Of a DNA stretch of 64,000 nucleotides, positions 10,837-19,801 are shown piece by piece. The DNA comes from Desertimonas flava. Its GTDB lineage: Bacteria; Actinomycetota; Acidimicrobiia; Acidimicrobiales; Ilumatobacteraceae. How positions within the stretch are numbered: the first letter of the stretch is position 1; every line of letters begins with the position of its first letter. The notes beneath the pieces were generated by a model. The model was not told the DNA's origin. It worked only from the letters and a program-made list of their open reading frames with translations, and did no database searches. Location: contig NZ_QKYK01000018.1 of assembly GCF_003426815.1 (NCBI RefSeq), positions 1-64,000 on the forward strand, read 5' to 3'. Made by a program: the position numbers and the translations under genes.

Positions 10837-11195
10837 CAGCTGGTGGACGCCGGTCCGGTGTCGTCGGCCCTGGTGGACGCCGGTTCGGTGTCGCCGGCCG
10901 ACCCGGCGGTGTCGTCCGCCGTCGTGTCGTCGGCGGCCGTGTCGGTCGTCGTGTCACCCGCCGCCGCGGCATCGGTGGACTCGGCCACAGCGACCGTCGT
11001 GGTGGTGGTCGGCGTGTCGTCGTCGTCGTCGCCGGCAGCGAGGGCGATGACGAGGATCAGCACGAACAGCGCGGCGACGATCGCCCCGCCGATGACGATC
11101 CGCTTGGTGAGTCCCCGCCGACGCTCGACCTTGGCCTCTTCGACCTGCTTGAGGGTTCGATTCGCCTTCTGACGTTGCCGCTTCTCCGTAGCCAC
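10836..11195 (-). CDS. Small single-pass membrane protein with acidic Thr/Asp tail
   Basis: 119 residues. A basic N-terminus (about 30 residues rich in K and R), one transmembrane helix (IVIGGAIVAALFVLILVIAL), then DDDDD and a low-complexity Thr/Asp/Ala tail that should face outside. No recognised domain. It overlaps the cyclophilin lipoprotein start by one base (TGATG), and such small membrane proteins often precede actinobacterial cyclophilins; a shared role at the membrane is inference. Confidence 0.75.
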   Translation of the reverse strand: MATEKRQRQKANRTLKQVEEAKVERRRGLTKRIVIGGAIVAALFVLILVIALAAGDDDDDTPTTTTTVAVAESTDAAAAGDTTTDTAADDTTADDTAGSAGDTEPASTRADDTGPASTS

Positions 11196-11207
11196 GAGGT
11201 CGAGAGG

Positions 11208-11837
11208 CTACAGGCGCTGGACCCCGGCGTCGGAAGCGCCCGCCGGTGCCGTCGCGAACCGGCCCGTGGCGGTCACCACTGGCGACGTTCCGTCGCTGCT
11301 CGGCGTGACGTCGAACCAGCACCCTCCCAGGTTGGGGACGGGGCCGTCATGGCCGGGGTGGAGCGACAGGAGCGAGCGGATGATGCCGGCGTGGGCCACG
11401 ACGAGGGCCCGCTCGGACGATGCCGCGGCGATGTCGCCGAGAGCGGCGATGGCGCGAGCGACGACCGACGTCGTGGGCTCGAACCCATCCGGCCAACGCC
11501 CCGCCTGCCGGTGACCGGGCCAGCGGGCGTCGATCTCCCGGTTGGTGAGCCCCATCCACTCGCCGACGCTCCGCTCGGCGAGTCGCTCCTCGATCGCCAC
11601 ACGAAGGCCGAGCCGCTCGGCGATGATGGCGGCGGTGTCGCGGGCCCGCTGCAGGGGTGAGCTCCACACGACGCCGTCGATCGACGGCACGAGTTCGGCG
11701 AGCGATCCCGCCAACTCGTCCGCGGTGCTCCGGCCGGCGTCGGACAGGGGTGGATCGGCGATGCCCTGCCACCGGCCGAGGGCGTTCCACTCCGACTGGC
11801 CGTGCCGGACGAGCAGAACGGGGCGTGGTGTCGACAC
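11208..11837 (-). CDS. Histidine phosphatase family protein
   Basis: 209 residues. Phosphoglycerate-mutase-like histidine phosphatase. The catalytic LVRHGQSEWN is at residues 9-18, followed by SSPLQRARDTA, the acid loop ERSVGEWMGL and the second histidine in LVVAHAGIIRSL. Substrate cannot be told from sequence. It lies 12 bases upstream of the small membrane protein gene on the same strand. Confidence 0.9.
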   Translation of the reverse strand: MSTPRPVLLVRHGQSEWNALGRWQGIADPPLSDAGRSTADELAGSLAELVPSIDGVVWSSPLQRARDTAAIIAERLGLRVAIEERLAERSVGEWMGLTNREIDARWPGHRQAGRWPDGFEPTTSVVARAIAALGDIAAASSERALVVAHAGIIRSLLSLHPGHDGPVPNLGGCWFDVTPSSDGTSPVVTATGRFATAPAGASDAGVQRL

Positions 11838-11983
11838 GACCGCCGAGCCTAGGGTCCCCGCCCCGATCGTGGGCGATGAAGTTTGGGTCGTCCTGCACCG
11901 CAGGCCGTGCCGTGAGCCCGGCGACGTGGGGCGTCGCCGGGCGCACCCCGGCGCCGAGGGTTGGCGCCGGTACGCTTCGCGCT

Positions 11984-12691
11984 GTGGCTGTAGTGCGCAT
12001 GTTCGCGGCGGCTCGCGCCGCAGCGGGGCGAGGGAGTGACGAGCTGCCGGGCGCCACGGTCGCCGACGTGCTCGCCGAGGCCCGACGTCGCTACGGGGCG
12101 GCGTTCGCCGACGTGCTCGCCAACAGCCGGGTGTGGGTCAACGGGGAACCGGCCACCGACGCGATGATCGTCACGTCTGACGACGAGGTCGCCGTGCTCC
12201 CGCCGGTGTCGGGCGGCGCCGACCTGCGGCCCTTGCCCGAACTGCGGGCTCGTCGGGACGAGCTCCAGGCCATCGACGACGCCGTCTCGTACGTGCGCCG
12301 CGTCGCCCAGGGTCGCGCCGACCTCGCCCGCGACGCGATGCATCGCTACAGCGACGACGGCGACCCGACTCCGGTCTACATCCGTCCCGACCTCGAGTCC
12401 GGCCTGCGCGACGTGTTGTCGGACCGTCTGCTCGGGGGTGGGGACCGGCCACCCCGACCCGCCGAGGACTTCAGCGATCACCCGCTCAGCGCCGAGCTCG
12501 ATGCACTGTGCGCCGAGCACGGCTTCAGCCGGCTCGACGTGCTCGACTACGACGAGCTCGAGACGCTCGTGGCCCGGCTCGACGCGTTCGAGCAGCACGT
12601 CTCGGCGCAGCGGCGCGAGGTGTTCGCCGAGCTCGACTCCGTCACCGACGAGATCGCCGAGCACTACCGCACCGGCGGAGCTTCGGCATGA
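11984..12691 (+). CDS. MoaD/ThiS-like domain fused to RsiG-like c-di-GMP-binding coiled coil
   Basis: 235 residues from GTG 11984, chosen because it restores the first MoaD strand (VVRMFAAARAAAG). Residues 1-78 are a MoaD/ThiS beta-grasp ending in LPPVSGG, but the usual terminal Gly-Gly (77-78) is internal. Residues 86-235 resemble RsiG, the anti-sigma factor that binds c-di-GMP: helix 1 carries D98-x3-S102-x2-R105-x3-Q109-x3-D113 (family E-x3-S-x2-R-x3-Q-x3-D) and helix 2 carries E203-x3-S207-x2-R210-x3-F214-x3-D218. An ATGA overlap couples it to an XRE regulator. RsiG holds WhiG-type sigma factors in Streptomyces (established); the partner here is unknown, and I know of no described fusion of this type. 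Confidence 0.8.
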   Translation: MAVVRMFAAARAAAGRGSDELPGATVADVLAEARRRYGAAFADVLANSRVWVNGEPATDAMIVTSDDEVAVLPPVSGGADLRPLPELRARRDELQAIDDAVSYVRRVAQGRADLARDAMHRYSDDGDPTPVYIRPDLESGLRDVLSDRLLGGGDRPPRPAEDFSDHPLSAELDALCAEHGFSRLDVLDYDELETLVARLDAFEQHVSAQRREVFAELDSVTDEIAEHYRTGGASA

Positions 12692-13071
12692 ACGTGACGC
12701 CTCCGTCGCCGACGGAGATCCGGCAGGAGTTCGAGCACCGGTTGTCGGACCTCGGCGACTTCATCCGCAACCAGCGCGAGATCGCCCGGATGTCGGTGCG
12801 ACGGCTCGCCGATCTGGCCGGGGTGTCGAACCCCTACCTGTCTCAGATCGAGCGAGGCCTGCGCCGGCCGTCGGCCGAGATCCTCCAGCAGTTGGCCGCG
12901 GCGCTCAAGATCAGCGTCGAGACGCTCTATGTCCGGGCCGGTCTGCTGAGCGACGACTCGGCGTCCGAGGCGCCGAGCGTGCCCGAGGCGATCGGCCGGG
13001 ACCCGGTGCTGACGCCCGAGCAGAAGCAGGCGCTGCTCAACGTCTACGAGAGCTTCGTCGCCCACCGCTGA
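12688..13071 (+). CDS. XRE-family helix-turn-helix transcriptional regulator
   Basis: 127 residues. A Cro/C1-type HTH occupies roughly residues 23-80 (FIRNQREIARMSVRRLADLA, then GVSNPYLSQIERGLRRPS). A short C-terminal segment DPVLTPEQKQALLNVYESFV follows. The family is conserved in actinobacteria, often near mshA-type loci. The start ATG overlaps the stop of the MoaD-RsiG fusion by 4 bases, so the two proteins are probably made together and may act in one pathway. Target sites unknown. Confidence 0.92.
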   Translation: MNVTPPSPTEIRQEFEHRLSDLGDFIRNQREIARMSVRRLADLAGVSNPYLSQIERGLRRPSAEILQQLAAALKISVETLYVRAGLLSDDSASEAPSVPEAIGRDPVLTPEQKQALLNVYESFVAHR

Positions 13072-13130
13072 CCGGCCACGTGACCGGCCATCCGCACATT
13101 CTCGACAGGATCGGTAGGATTTGACGTCTC

Positions 13131-14366
13131 GTGACTCGCGCGGCCGTCATCTCGTTCCACACCTCGCCGCTGATCCAGCCGGGGTCGGGTGACAGCGGGG
13201 GCATGAACGTGTACGTGCGCGAGGTCGCCTCGGCCCTCGCCCAGGCGGGGGTGGCGTGCACCACATACACCCGCGCCGATCGTCCCGGACTCCGCCGAGA
13301 GGTCCTCGTCGAGCCGGGTCATCGCGTCGTGCACATCCACGCCGGCCCGTACGACCTGGCCAAGGAGGCCCTGCCCGACTACATCGACGAGTTCACGGCC
13401 GGTGTGCGCGACCACATCGATGCGACCGGCGGGATCGACATCGTCCACGGCAACTACTGGCTGAGCGGGGTGGTGGGTCATCGGCTCAAGCACGACCTCG
13501 ACGTGCCGCTGGTCTCCACATTCCACACGCTGGCGCGAGTGAAGGCCGAGGGCGGCGACCTCGAGCCGGAGTGGCGTGATCGGGCCGAGGCCGACATCAT
13601 CGCCTGCAGTGACGCAGTCTGTGTGAGTTGCCCGGAGGAGGAGCGCCAGTTCCGCCGCCTGTACGGCGACGCCGACGGGCGGGTCAACGGAGCGGTCGAG
13701 ATCGTGCCGCCGGCGGTCGAGCACGCGTTCTTCGCACCCGGCGACGTCGCCGGTGCGCGCCGCGCCGCCGGCCTACCGGTCGACCGGCCGGTCATCGTCT
13801 TCGTCGGGCGCATCCAGCCGTTGAAGGGCCCCGACGTGGCCATCGGCGCCTTCGCCGCCCTGCGCCACGACGACGCCGTGCTCGTGCTGGTGGGCGGGGC
13901 CAGCGGCGTCGACGGTGACGCCGAGGCAGCGCGGGCCCGCCGGCTGGTCGCCGAGCTCGGGCTCACCGATCGCGTCCGGTTCGTCGATCCGCAGCCTCAC
14001 CACCTGCTGTCGAGCTACTACCGAGCGGCCGACGTGGTCGTGGTGCCGAGCCGCAGCGAGAGCTTCGGCCTCGTCGCCCTCGAGGCCGCAGCGAGCGGGG
14101 TGCCGGTCGTCGCCAGCGCCGTGGGCGGTCTGCTCAACGTGGTCGACCACGACGTCACCGGGGTGCTCGTCGAAGGACGGGATCCCGAGCGCTTCGCCGC
14201 CGCGATCGATGATCTTCTCGACGATCACGAACGTCGTGGCGCGCTCGGCACGGCTGCCACCGCCAAGGCGGCGCGGTTCACCTGGAGCCTCACCGCGGCC
14301 CGGCTCCGCCGGCTCTACGCCGACCTCGTCGACGCCCGCCTGCCACTCGTCACGGCCTGCCGCTGA
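13131..14366 (+). CDS. mshA: D-inositol-3-phosphate glycosyltransferase (mycothiol synthesis)
   Basis: 411 residues. GT4 glycosyltransferase that joins GlcNAc from UDP-GlcNAc to 1D-myo-inositol 3-phosphate, the first committed step of mycothiol. Landmarks: ISFHTSPLIQPGSGDSGGMN at the N-terminus, FVGRIQPLKGPDVAI, and the C-terminal EX7E region SRSESFGLVALEAAASG. GTG start at 13131. Followed by a YbjN-like gene as in mycobacteria. Mycothiol links functionally to the SigR/RsrA thiol-redox pair at 32 kb. Confidence 0.95.
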   Translation: MTRAAVISFHTSPLIQPGSGDSGGMNVYVREVASALAQAGVACTTYTRADRPGLRREVLVEPGHRVVHIHAGPYDLAKEALPDYIDEFTAGVRDHIDATGGIDIVHGNYWLSGVVGHRLKHDLDVPLVSTFHTLARVKAEGGDLEPEWRDRAEADIIACSDAVCVSCPEEERQFRRLYGDADGRVNGAVEIVPPAVEHAFFAPGDVAGARRAAGLPVDRPVIVFVGRIQPLKGPDVAIGAFAALRHDDAVLVLVGGASGVDGDAEAARARRLVAELGLTDRVRFVDPQPHHLLSSYYRAADVVVVPSRSESFGLVALEAAASGVPVVASAVGGLLNVVDHDVTGVLVEGRDPERFAAAIDDLLDDHERRGALGTAATAKAARFTWSLTAARLRRLYADLVDARLPLVTACR

Positions 14367-14406
14367 GGCGGGCTGCCGCCGCGCCGGTGCGGGTACGGTC
14401 GTCGCC

Positions 14407-14877
14407 GTGAGCGACCTCTTCGACGACGACGCCGTGGCCGATCTCGCCGTGCGCATCGACGGCTGGCTGGCGTCGTTCGCCGAGTCCACACCCGTCGTGC
14501 TGGCCGTCGACAAGGCGACCGACCACGGCGGCGAGGAGGGGCGGTGGTACGTGCGGATGGCCGGCGAGGAGAAGGACTTCACCACCGTCTGGATCACGCT
14601 CGGACAGCGGACGTTGCGGTACGAGACCTACGTGATGCCGGCGCCGGAAGAGAACGCCGAGGCGCTGTACGAGCATCTCCTGCGACGCAACGACCGCCTC
14701 GTCGGCGCGCACTTCTCCATCGGCCTCGAGGACGCCGTGTTCCTGCGGGGCGAACTGCCCTTGGCGGTGCTCGACGAATCCGAGCTCGACCGGGCCATCG
14801 GCACCCTCTACGCCACCGTGGAGCAGTGCTTCAAGGGCTTGCTGCGGATCGGCTTCGCCTCCCGATTCAGCGGCTGA
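14407..14877 (+). CDS. YbjN-domain protein
   Basis: 156 residues from GTG 14407. YbjN-type fold related to type III secretion chaperones: WYVRMAGEEKDFTTVWITLG, TLRYETYVMPAPEENAEALY, LLRRNDRLVGAHFSIG and EDAVFLRGELPL. Molecular function unknown. Its position directly downstream of mshA, 40 bases away, is conserved in mycobacteria, which supports a joint transcript. Confidence 0.88.
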   Translation: MSDLFDDDAVADLAVRIDGWLASFAESTPVVLAVDKATDHGGEEGRWYVRMAGEEKDFTTVWITLGQRTLRYETYVMPAPEENAEALYEHLLRRNDRLVGAHFSIGLEDAVFLRGELPLAVLDESELDRAIGTLYATVEQCFKGLLRIGFASRFSG

Positions 14878-14923
14878 ACGCCGCCGACCGATCGGCGCCG
14901 GCCGACCGGTCACTGGCCATCGG

Positions 14924-15727
14924 TCACTGCTGAGCGAGCTGGCGGCTGCGCTCGGCGGCGGCGGCCACCGCCGCCACGAACGCGTCGGCGACGCCCCGCT
15001 CATCGAGCACGGCCAGACCGGCCGCCGTGGTGCCGCCGGGTGACGTGACGGCCACGCGCAGCGCTCCGGGATCGCCGCGCTCGGCGAGCAGCTTCGCCGA
15101 GCCGACGAGGAGTTGGGACGTCAGCGCAGCGGCCAGGTCGGGGGAGAGGCCGGCACGCGTGCCGGCGTCGATCAGCGCCTCGGCCACGTAGAAGAGGTAC
15201 GCCGGGCCCGACCCGCTGAGCGCCGTGACGGCGTCGAGCTGGTCCTCGGTCACCTGCACGACAAGGCCGACCGACCCGAGTATCGACGCCGCCCACGCGA
15301 GGTCGTCGTCACCGGCGGCGGCGCCCCCGGCGATGGCCGACGCTCCCTCGCCGACGAGGGCCGGGGTGTTCGGCATCGCCCGCACGACGGCGACCGGCTC
15401 GTCGGTCGCCGTCGCCGCCGCCGCTTCGATCGACGCCGTCGTGACGCCGGCGGCGATCGACAGCAATCGCCGGGCGCCGGCCCCGACGGCCGCGGTGGCG
15501 GCACCGGCGACGTCGCCGGGTTTGACGGCGAGCAGGGCGGCCTCGGCCCCTTCGATCTCGGACGTCACGGCGACGCCGGGGAACATCGCGGCGAGTTCCT
15601 CGCGCCGGGCCGGCAACGTCTCGACGACGCCGACGGCCTCCGGCTCGACGGTGCCCGAGGCGAGCAGCCCGCCGAGCAGCGCGGCGCCCATGTTGCCGCC
15701 GCCGACGATGACGAGTTCGCGGTTCAT
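14924..15727 (-). CDS. proC: Pyrroline-5-carboxylate reductase
   Basis: 267 residues. Last step of proline synthesis, NAD(P)H-dependent. The N-terminal VIVGGGNMGAALLGGLLASG is the dinucleotide site. VVRAMPNTPALVGEGASAIAG and the C-terminal TALSGSGPAYLFYVAEALIDAG plus VTSPGGTTAAGLAVLDERGV are ProC signatures. Length matches the family. Convergent with the YbjN-like gene; single transcription unit. Confidence 0.96.
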   Translation of the reverse strand: MNRELVIVGGGNMGAALLGGLLASGTVEPEAVGVVETLPARREELAAMFPGVAVTSEIEGAEAALLAVKPGDVAGAATAAVGAGARRLLSIAAGVTTASIEAAAATATDEPVAVVRAMPNTPALVGEGASAIAGGAAAGDDDLAWAASILGSVGLVVQVTEDQLDAVTALSGSGPAYLFYVAEALIDAGTRAGLSPDLAAALTSQLLVGSAKLLAERGDPGALRVAVTSPGGTTAAGLAVLDERGVADAFVAAVAAAAERSRQLAQQ

Positions 15728-16144
15728 GGGCCCGGATTCTCGCGCCCCGCCGGTCGCCCACGAATTCCTGCGGTCGTCGGCACTGAGAAGTCTTTTCCGT
15801 TTCTCGGTTCCCGTGACGCTCTGGGAGGGTGTCCGGGCCGGAGCACATCGGGGATGTCGGTTTCCACGCGCCGGCCCGGACGGCCGCTCCGGGAACAGGT
15901 CGGCCTTGGTTTATGAATTACGTCACTGTTTTTCGAACGTGACACTTTTCGCACGACCTTTTCCGACGTAGGATCTCCATCCGTTGAGACGCGCCGGCCG
16001 TCATTCATGACAGCGGGCAGCGCCGACGGGGCTGGTGCCATCGGGGGGTTGGCATCAGCCCTCGTCGCGTCCATGGGTCGATCCCTGGACGGCCGGGTTC
16101 GCTGCGGCAGCCCGACGAGCGGCGGCCGCCGTAGCCTGCGGGCG
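15728..16144. other. Intergenic region, 417 bp
   Basis: No convincing gene. It holds an 11-bp perfect inverted repeat GTCCGGGCCGG (15831-15841) / CCGGCCCGGAC (15871-15881) with a 29-base loop, and an AT-richer stretch at about 15905-15975 with a GTCAC / GTGAC pair that may contain a promoter. I could not match the structure to a known riboswitch. Confidence 0.5.
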
Positions 16145-17029
16145 ATGGGACGTCGCTACGAGACCGTGTCGCTGCTCACCGACTACGGCGTCGCCGACGA
16201 GTTCGTCGGGGTCGTCAAGTCGGTGATCCGTGACCTCGCGCCGCACGCCACCCTGCTCGACCTGACCCACGGCATCCGGCCCTACGACGTCCGCGCCGGT
16301 TCGCTGGCGCTCGCCCGGGCCATCCCGTACGTCCCCGAGGGGATCGTCGTCGCCGTCGTCGACCCCGGGGTCGGCACGGCGCGGCGCGCCGTCGCGGTCG
16401 AGGTGGCCGACGGTGCCGGCGTGCTCGTCGGTCCGGACAACGGCCTGCTGGCGCCGGCGGTGGCGATCACCGGCGGGGCGACCCGGGCGGTCGAGCTGAC
16501 GAACCTGGAGTACCAGCTCGAGGCGCCGGGCGCCACCTTTGCCGGCCGGGACGTGTTCGCCCCCGCGGCCGCCCATCTCTGCAACGGTGTCGACCTCGCC
16601 GAGCTGGGGCCGGCGGTCGATCCGACCTTGCTGATGCCGGGCATGGTCCCCCTCCCGCGCATGGAGAGCGACGGCATCCACGCCGAAGTGCTCTGGGTCG
16701 ATCGCTTCGGCAACTGCCAGCTCAACATCGGCCCGGACGAACTGGACGAGGGCATCGCGGGCCCGCGGCCCGACACGGTGGCGGTCCGCATCGGCGATCA
16801 GCAGCGAGCGGCCCGGCTGGCGACGGCGTTCGCCGAGCTGCCGTCGGGGATGCTCGGTCTCGTCCTCGACAGCCATGGCATGTTGGCCCTCGCCCTCGAC
16901 CAGCGGTCGGCGGCGGCCGAGCTGTCGCTGGCCCAAGGTGACCCGGTCATCGTCGCGGGCCTCGACGAGCAGGAGACGGGCGCCGCCCTCGGTGGTGTGA
17001 CCAGTCCGGTCGAGCTGCGCCGGCCGTGA
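16145..17029 (+). CDS. SAM hydroxide adenosyltransferase (DUF62, fluorinase-like fold)
   Basis: 294 residues. The family cleaves S-adenosylmethionine to adenosine and methionine using hydroxide. Conserved segments seen: LLTDYGVADEFVGVVKSVI, DLTHGIRPYDVRAGSLALA, VAVVDPGVGTARRAVAVE, LVGPDNGLL, FAGRDVFAPAAAHL and DRFGNCQLNI. These fit SAM hydrolases rather than the halogen-using fluorinases and chlorinases. ATG 16145 was chosen because it places the first strand at the family start; an upstream in-frame ATG adds low-complexity sequence. Physiological role unresolved. Confidence 0.9.
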   Translation: MGRRYETVSLLTDYGVADEFVGVVKSVIRDLAPHATLLDLTHGIRPYDVRAGSLALARAIPYVPEGIVVAVVDPGVGTARRAVAVEVADGAGVLVGPDNGLLAPAVAITGGATRAVELTNLEYQLEAPGATFAGRDVFAPAAAHLCNGVDLAELGPAVDPTLLMPGMVPLPRMESDGIHAEVLWVDRFGNCQLNIGPDELDEGIAGPRPDTVAVRIGDQQRAARLATAFAELPSGMLGLVLDSHGMLALALDQRSAAAELSLAQGDPVIVAGLDEQETGAALGGVTSPVELRRP

Positions 17030-17056
17030 CGCGAGTCCCCAGATAACGTCGACACC

Positions 17057-17140
17057 GTGCGTCCCGCGACCTCGCTCACCATCGTCCTGCTCCTCGCGGT
17101 GATCCTGGTTGCCGGCATCATCTCGTTGATGACGATGTAG
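17057..17140 (+). CDS. Possible 27-residue membrane peptide
   Basis: A GTG-initiated frame encodes a short Arg/Pro-containing N-terminus and one hydrophobic helix (LTIVLLLAVILVAGIISLMT). It sits 27 bases after the SAM hydrolase stop and before the acyl-CoA ligase. Composition is unusually hydrophobic for chance in this GC-rich context. No homolog can be asserted by eye. Confidence 0.4.
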   Translation: MRPATSLTIVLLLAVILVAGIISLMTM

Positions 17141-17264
17141 GGCCCGGCGGGCGGGGTTGCCCGTCCCGAGCCGAAACGGACCGCGTGTACAGTGACCCGC
17201 CGATGCGGAGGGGTCATCTCGAATCGGGTCTCGATCCACGGCGGCCGCACGCGGGCGGTGTTCG

Positions 17265-18755
<1,491 letters not shown>

Positions 18756-18756
18756 T

Positions 18757-18901
18757 TTCGTCCTCGGCGGCATCGCTTCGCTCGCCGCCTGCGGCGAGTT
18801 TGATCGAGCTCGCTTCGCTCGCACGAAGAGTTGAAAGAGGCGGCGGCGCAGCAAGCTGCGCTGATCGCCGCATCGAGGGGGAATCCCCCTCGAGCACCCC
18901 C
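18757..18901 (+). repeat. Dispersed roughly 145-bp structured repeat, copy A
   Basis: Nearly identical, in opposite orientation, to 28682-28829; only about five to seven positions differ. It contains several inverted repeats, including GCGCAGC-AA-GCTGCGC and a terminal CGAGGGGGAATCCCCCTCG hairpin. In copy B this hairpin is one base pair longer on each arm with complementarity kept. Not coding in any convincing frame. It lies immediately after the acyl-CoA ligase and could also end its transcript. Confidence 0.85.
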
Positions 18902-18996
18902 GACGGAGTCGGATCGTGGAACGGGGACCGACCGGGTCCGGCCACCGCCCGGCGATGAGCGGCGCCCTGAGGGCGAGGACGAACGATGGGCCGGCT

Positions 18997-19012
18997 TGTG
19001 AACGCATGCACG
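18997..19012 (+). promoter_or_regulatory. Rex operator (ROP) upstream of rex
   Basis: TGTGAACGCATGCACG matches 13 of 16 bases of the Streptomyces ROP consensus TGTGAACGCGTTCACA (established knowledge). It lies 22 bases before the rex start codon, implying autoregulation of the rex-hem cluster by the NADH/NAD+ ratio. Confidence 0.7.
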
Positions 19013-19034
19013 AGCGGAATAGCGTGAGGCTCTG

Positions 19035-19718
19035 ATGGCTATGTCGAGCGGACGCCGGATCCCCGAAGCGACCGTCGCCCGGCTACCCGAGTATCTGCGG
19101 TTACTGACCGAGACGCTCGACGCGGGCATCTCCAACGTGTCGTCCGACGAGCTGGCCGACATGGCCGGCGTCAACGCCGCCAAGGTGCGCAAGGACCTCA
19201 GCTATCTCGGCACCTACGGAGTGCGCGGCGTCGGCTATGAGGTCGAGTACCTCATCTACCAGGTACGGCGTGAACTGGGCCTCGACCACGACTGGCCCGT
19301 CGTCATCGTCGGCGCGGGCAATCTCGGCCAGGCGTTGGCCGGCTACGGCGGCTTCCGGTCCCGCGGCTACCCCGTCGCCGGCATCGTCGACATCGATCCG
19401 GCCAAGGTGGGCACGATGCTCGGCGACATCGAGGTGCGCAGCGTCGACGAGCTCGGCGACATCGTGGCGTCGGGGGCGGTGTCGATCGGCGTGGTCGCCA
19501 CGTCGGCGATCTCGGCACAGGATGCCGCCGACAAGCTGGTGGCGGCCGGGGTGACGAGCATCTTGAACTTCGCGCCCGTGCTGCTCAACGTCCCGCCCAC
19601 CGTGACGGTGCGCAAGGTCGACCTCGCCGTCGAGCTGCAGATCCTCAGCTACTACGAGCAGCGGCGCGCCGAGCCGCCCGCATCCCATCACGCCCGGCGC
19701 AGCGGAACCGCCTCGTGA
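19035..19718 (+). CDS. rex: Redox-sensing transcriptional repressor Rex
   Basis: 227 residues. Winged-helix N-terminus (IPEATVARLPEYLRLLTETL, DELADMAGVNAAKVRKDLSY) followed by a Rossmann domain with VGAGNLGQALAGY that senses NADH/NAD+. When NADH is low Rex binds operators and represses respiratory and other genes. It heads a cluster with hemA, hemC and hemD, the same order as the autoregulated rex-hemACD operon of Streptomyces coelicolor, and has its own operator upstream. A dispersed repeat occupies much of the preceding gap. Confidence 0.96.
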   Translation: MAMSSGRRIPEATVARLPEYLRLLTETLDAGISNVSSDELADMAGVNAAKVRKDLSYLGTYGVRGVGYEVEYLIYQVRRELGLDHDWPVVIVGAGNLGQALAGYGGFRSRGYPVAGIVDIDPAKVGTMLGDIEVRSVDELGDIVASGAVSIGVVATSAISAQDAADKLVAAGVTSILNFAPVLLNVPPTVTVRKVDLAVELQILSYYEQRRAEPPASHHARRSGTAS

Positions 19719-19801
19719 CCGGGTCGTCCGGCGTTCGCAGCCGCCGCGCCGGGCTCCGGGCTATGAGCCACCAGCACCCCCGCTTGTAGGCTAGTCGCCG
19801 C

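Noticed and set aside
11657-11983. N-terminal extension of the MoaD-RsiG protein
   Set aside because: The extension is antisense to the histidine phosphatase and Arg-rich; the MoaD fold starts naturally at GTG 11984.
16007-16144. Upstream in-frame start for the SAM hydrolase
   Set aside because: Adds 46 low-complexity residues absent from the family; ATG 16145 fits the fold.
18757-18901. Integron attC site or riboswitch
   Set aside because: It has multiple hairpins but no recognisable core sites or integrase, and it lies after stop codons rather than before start codons.
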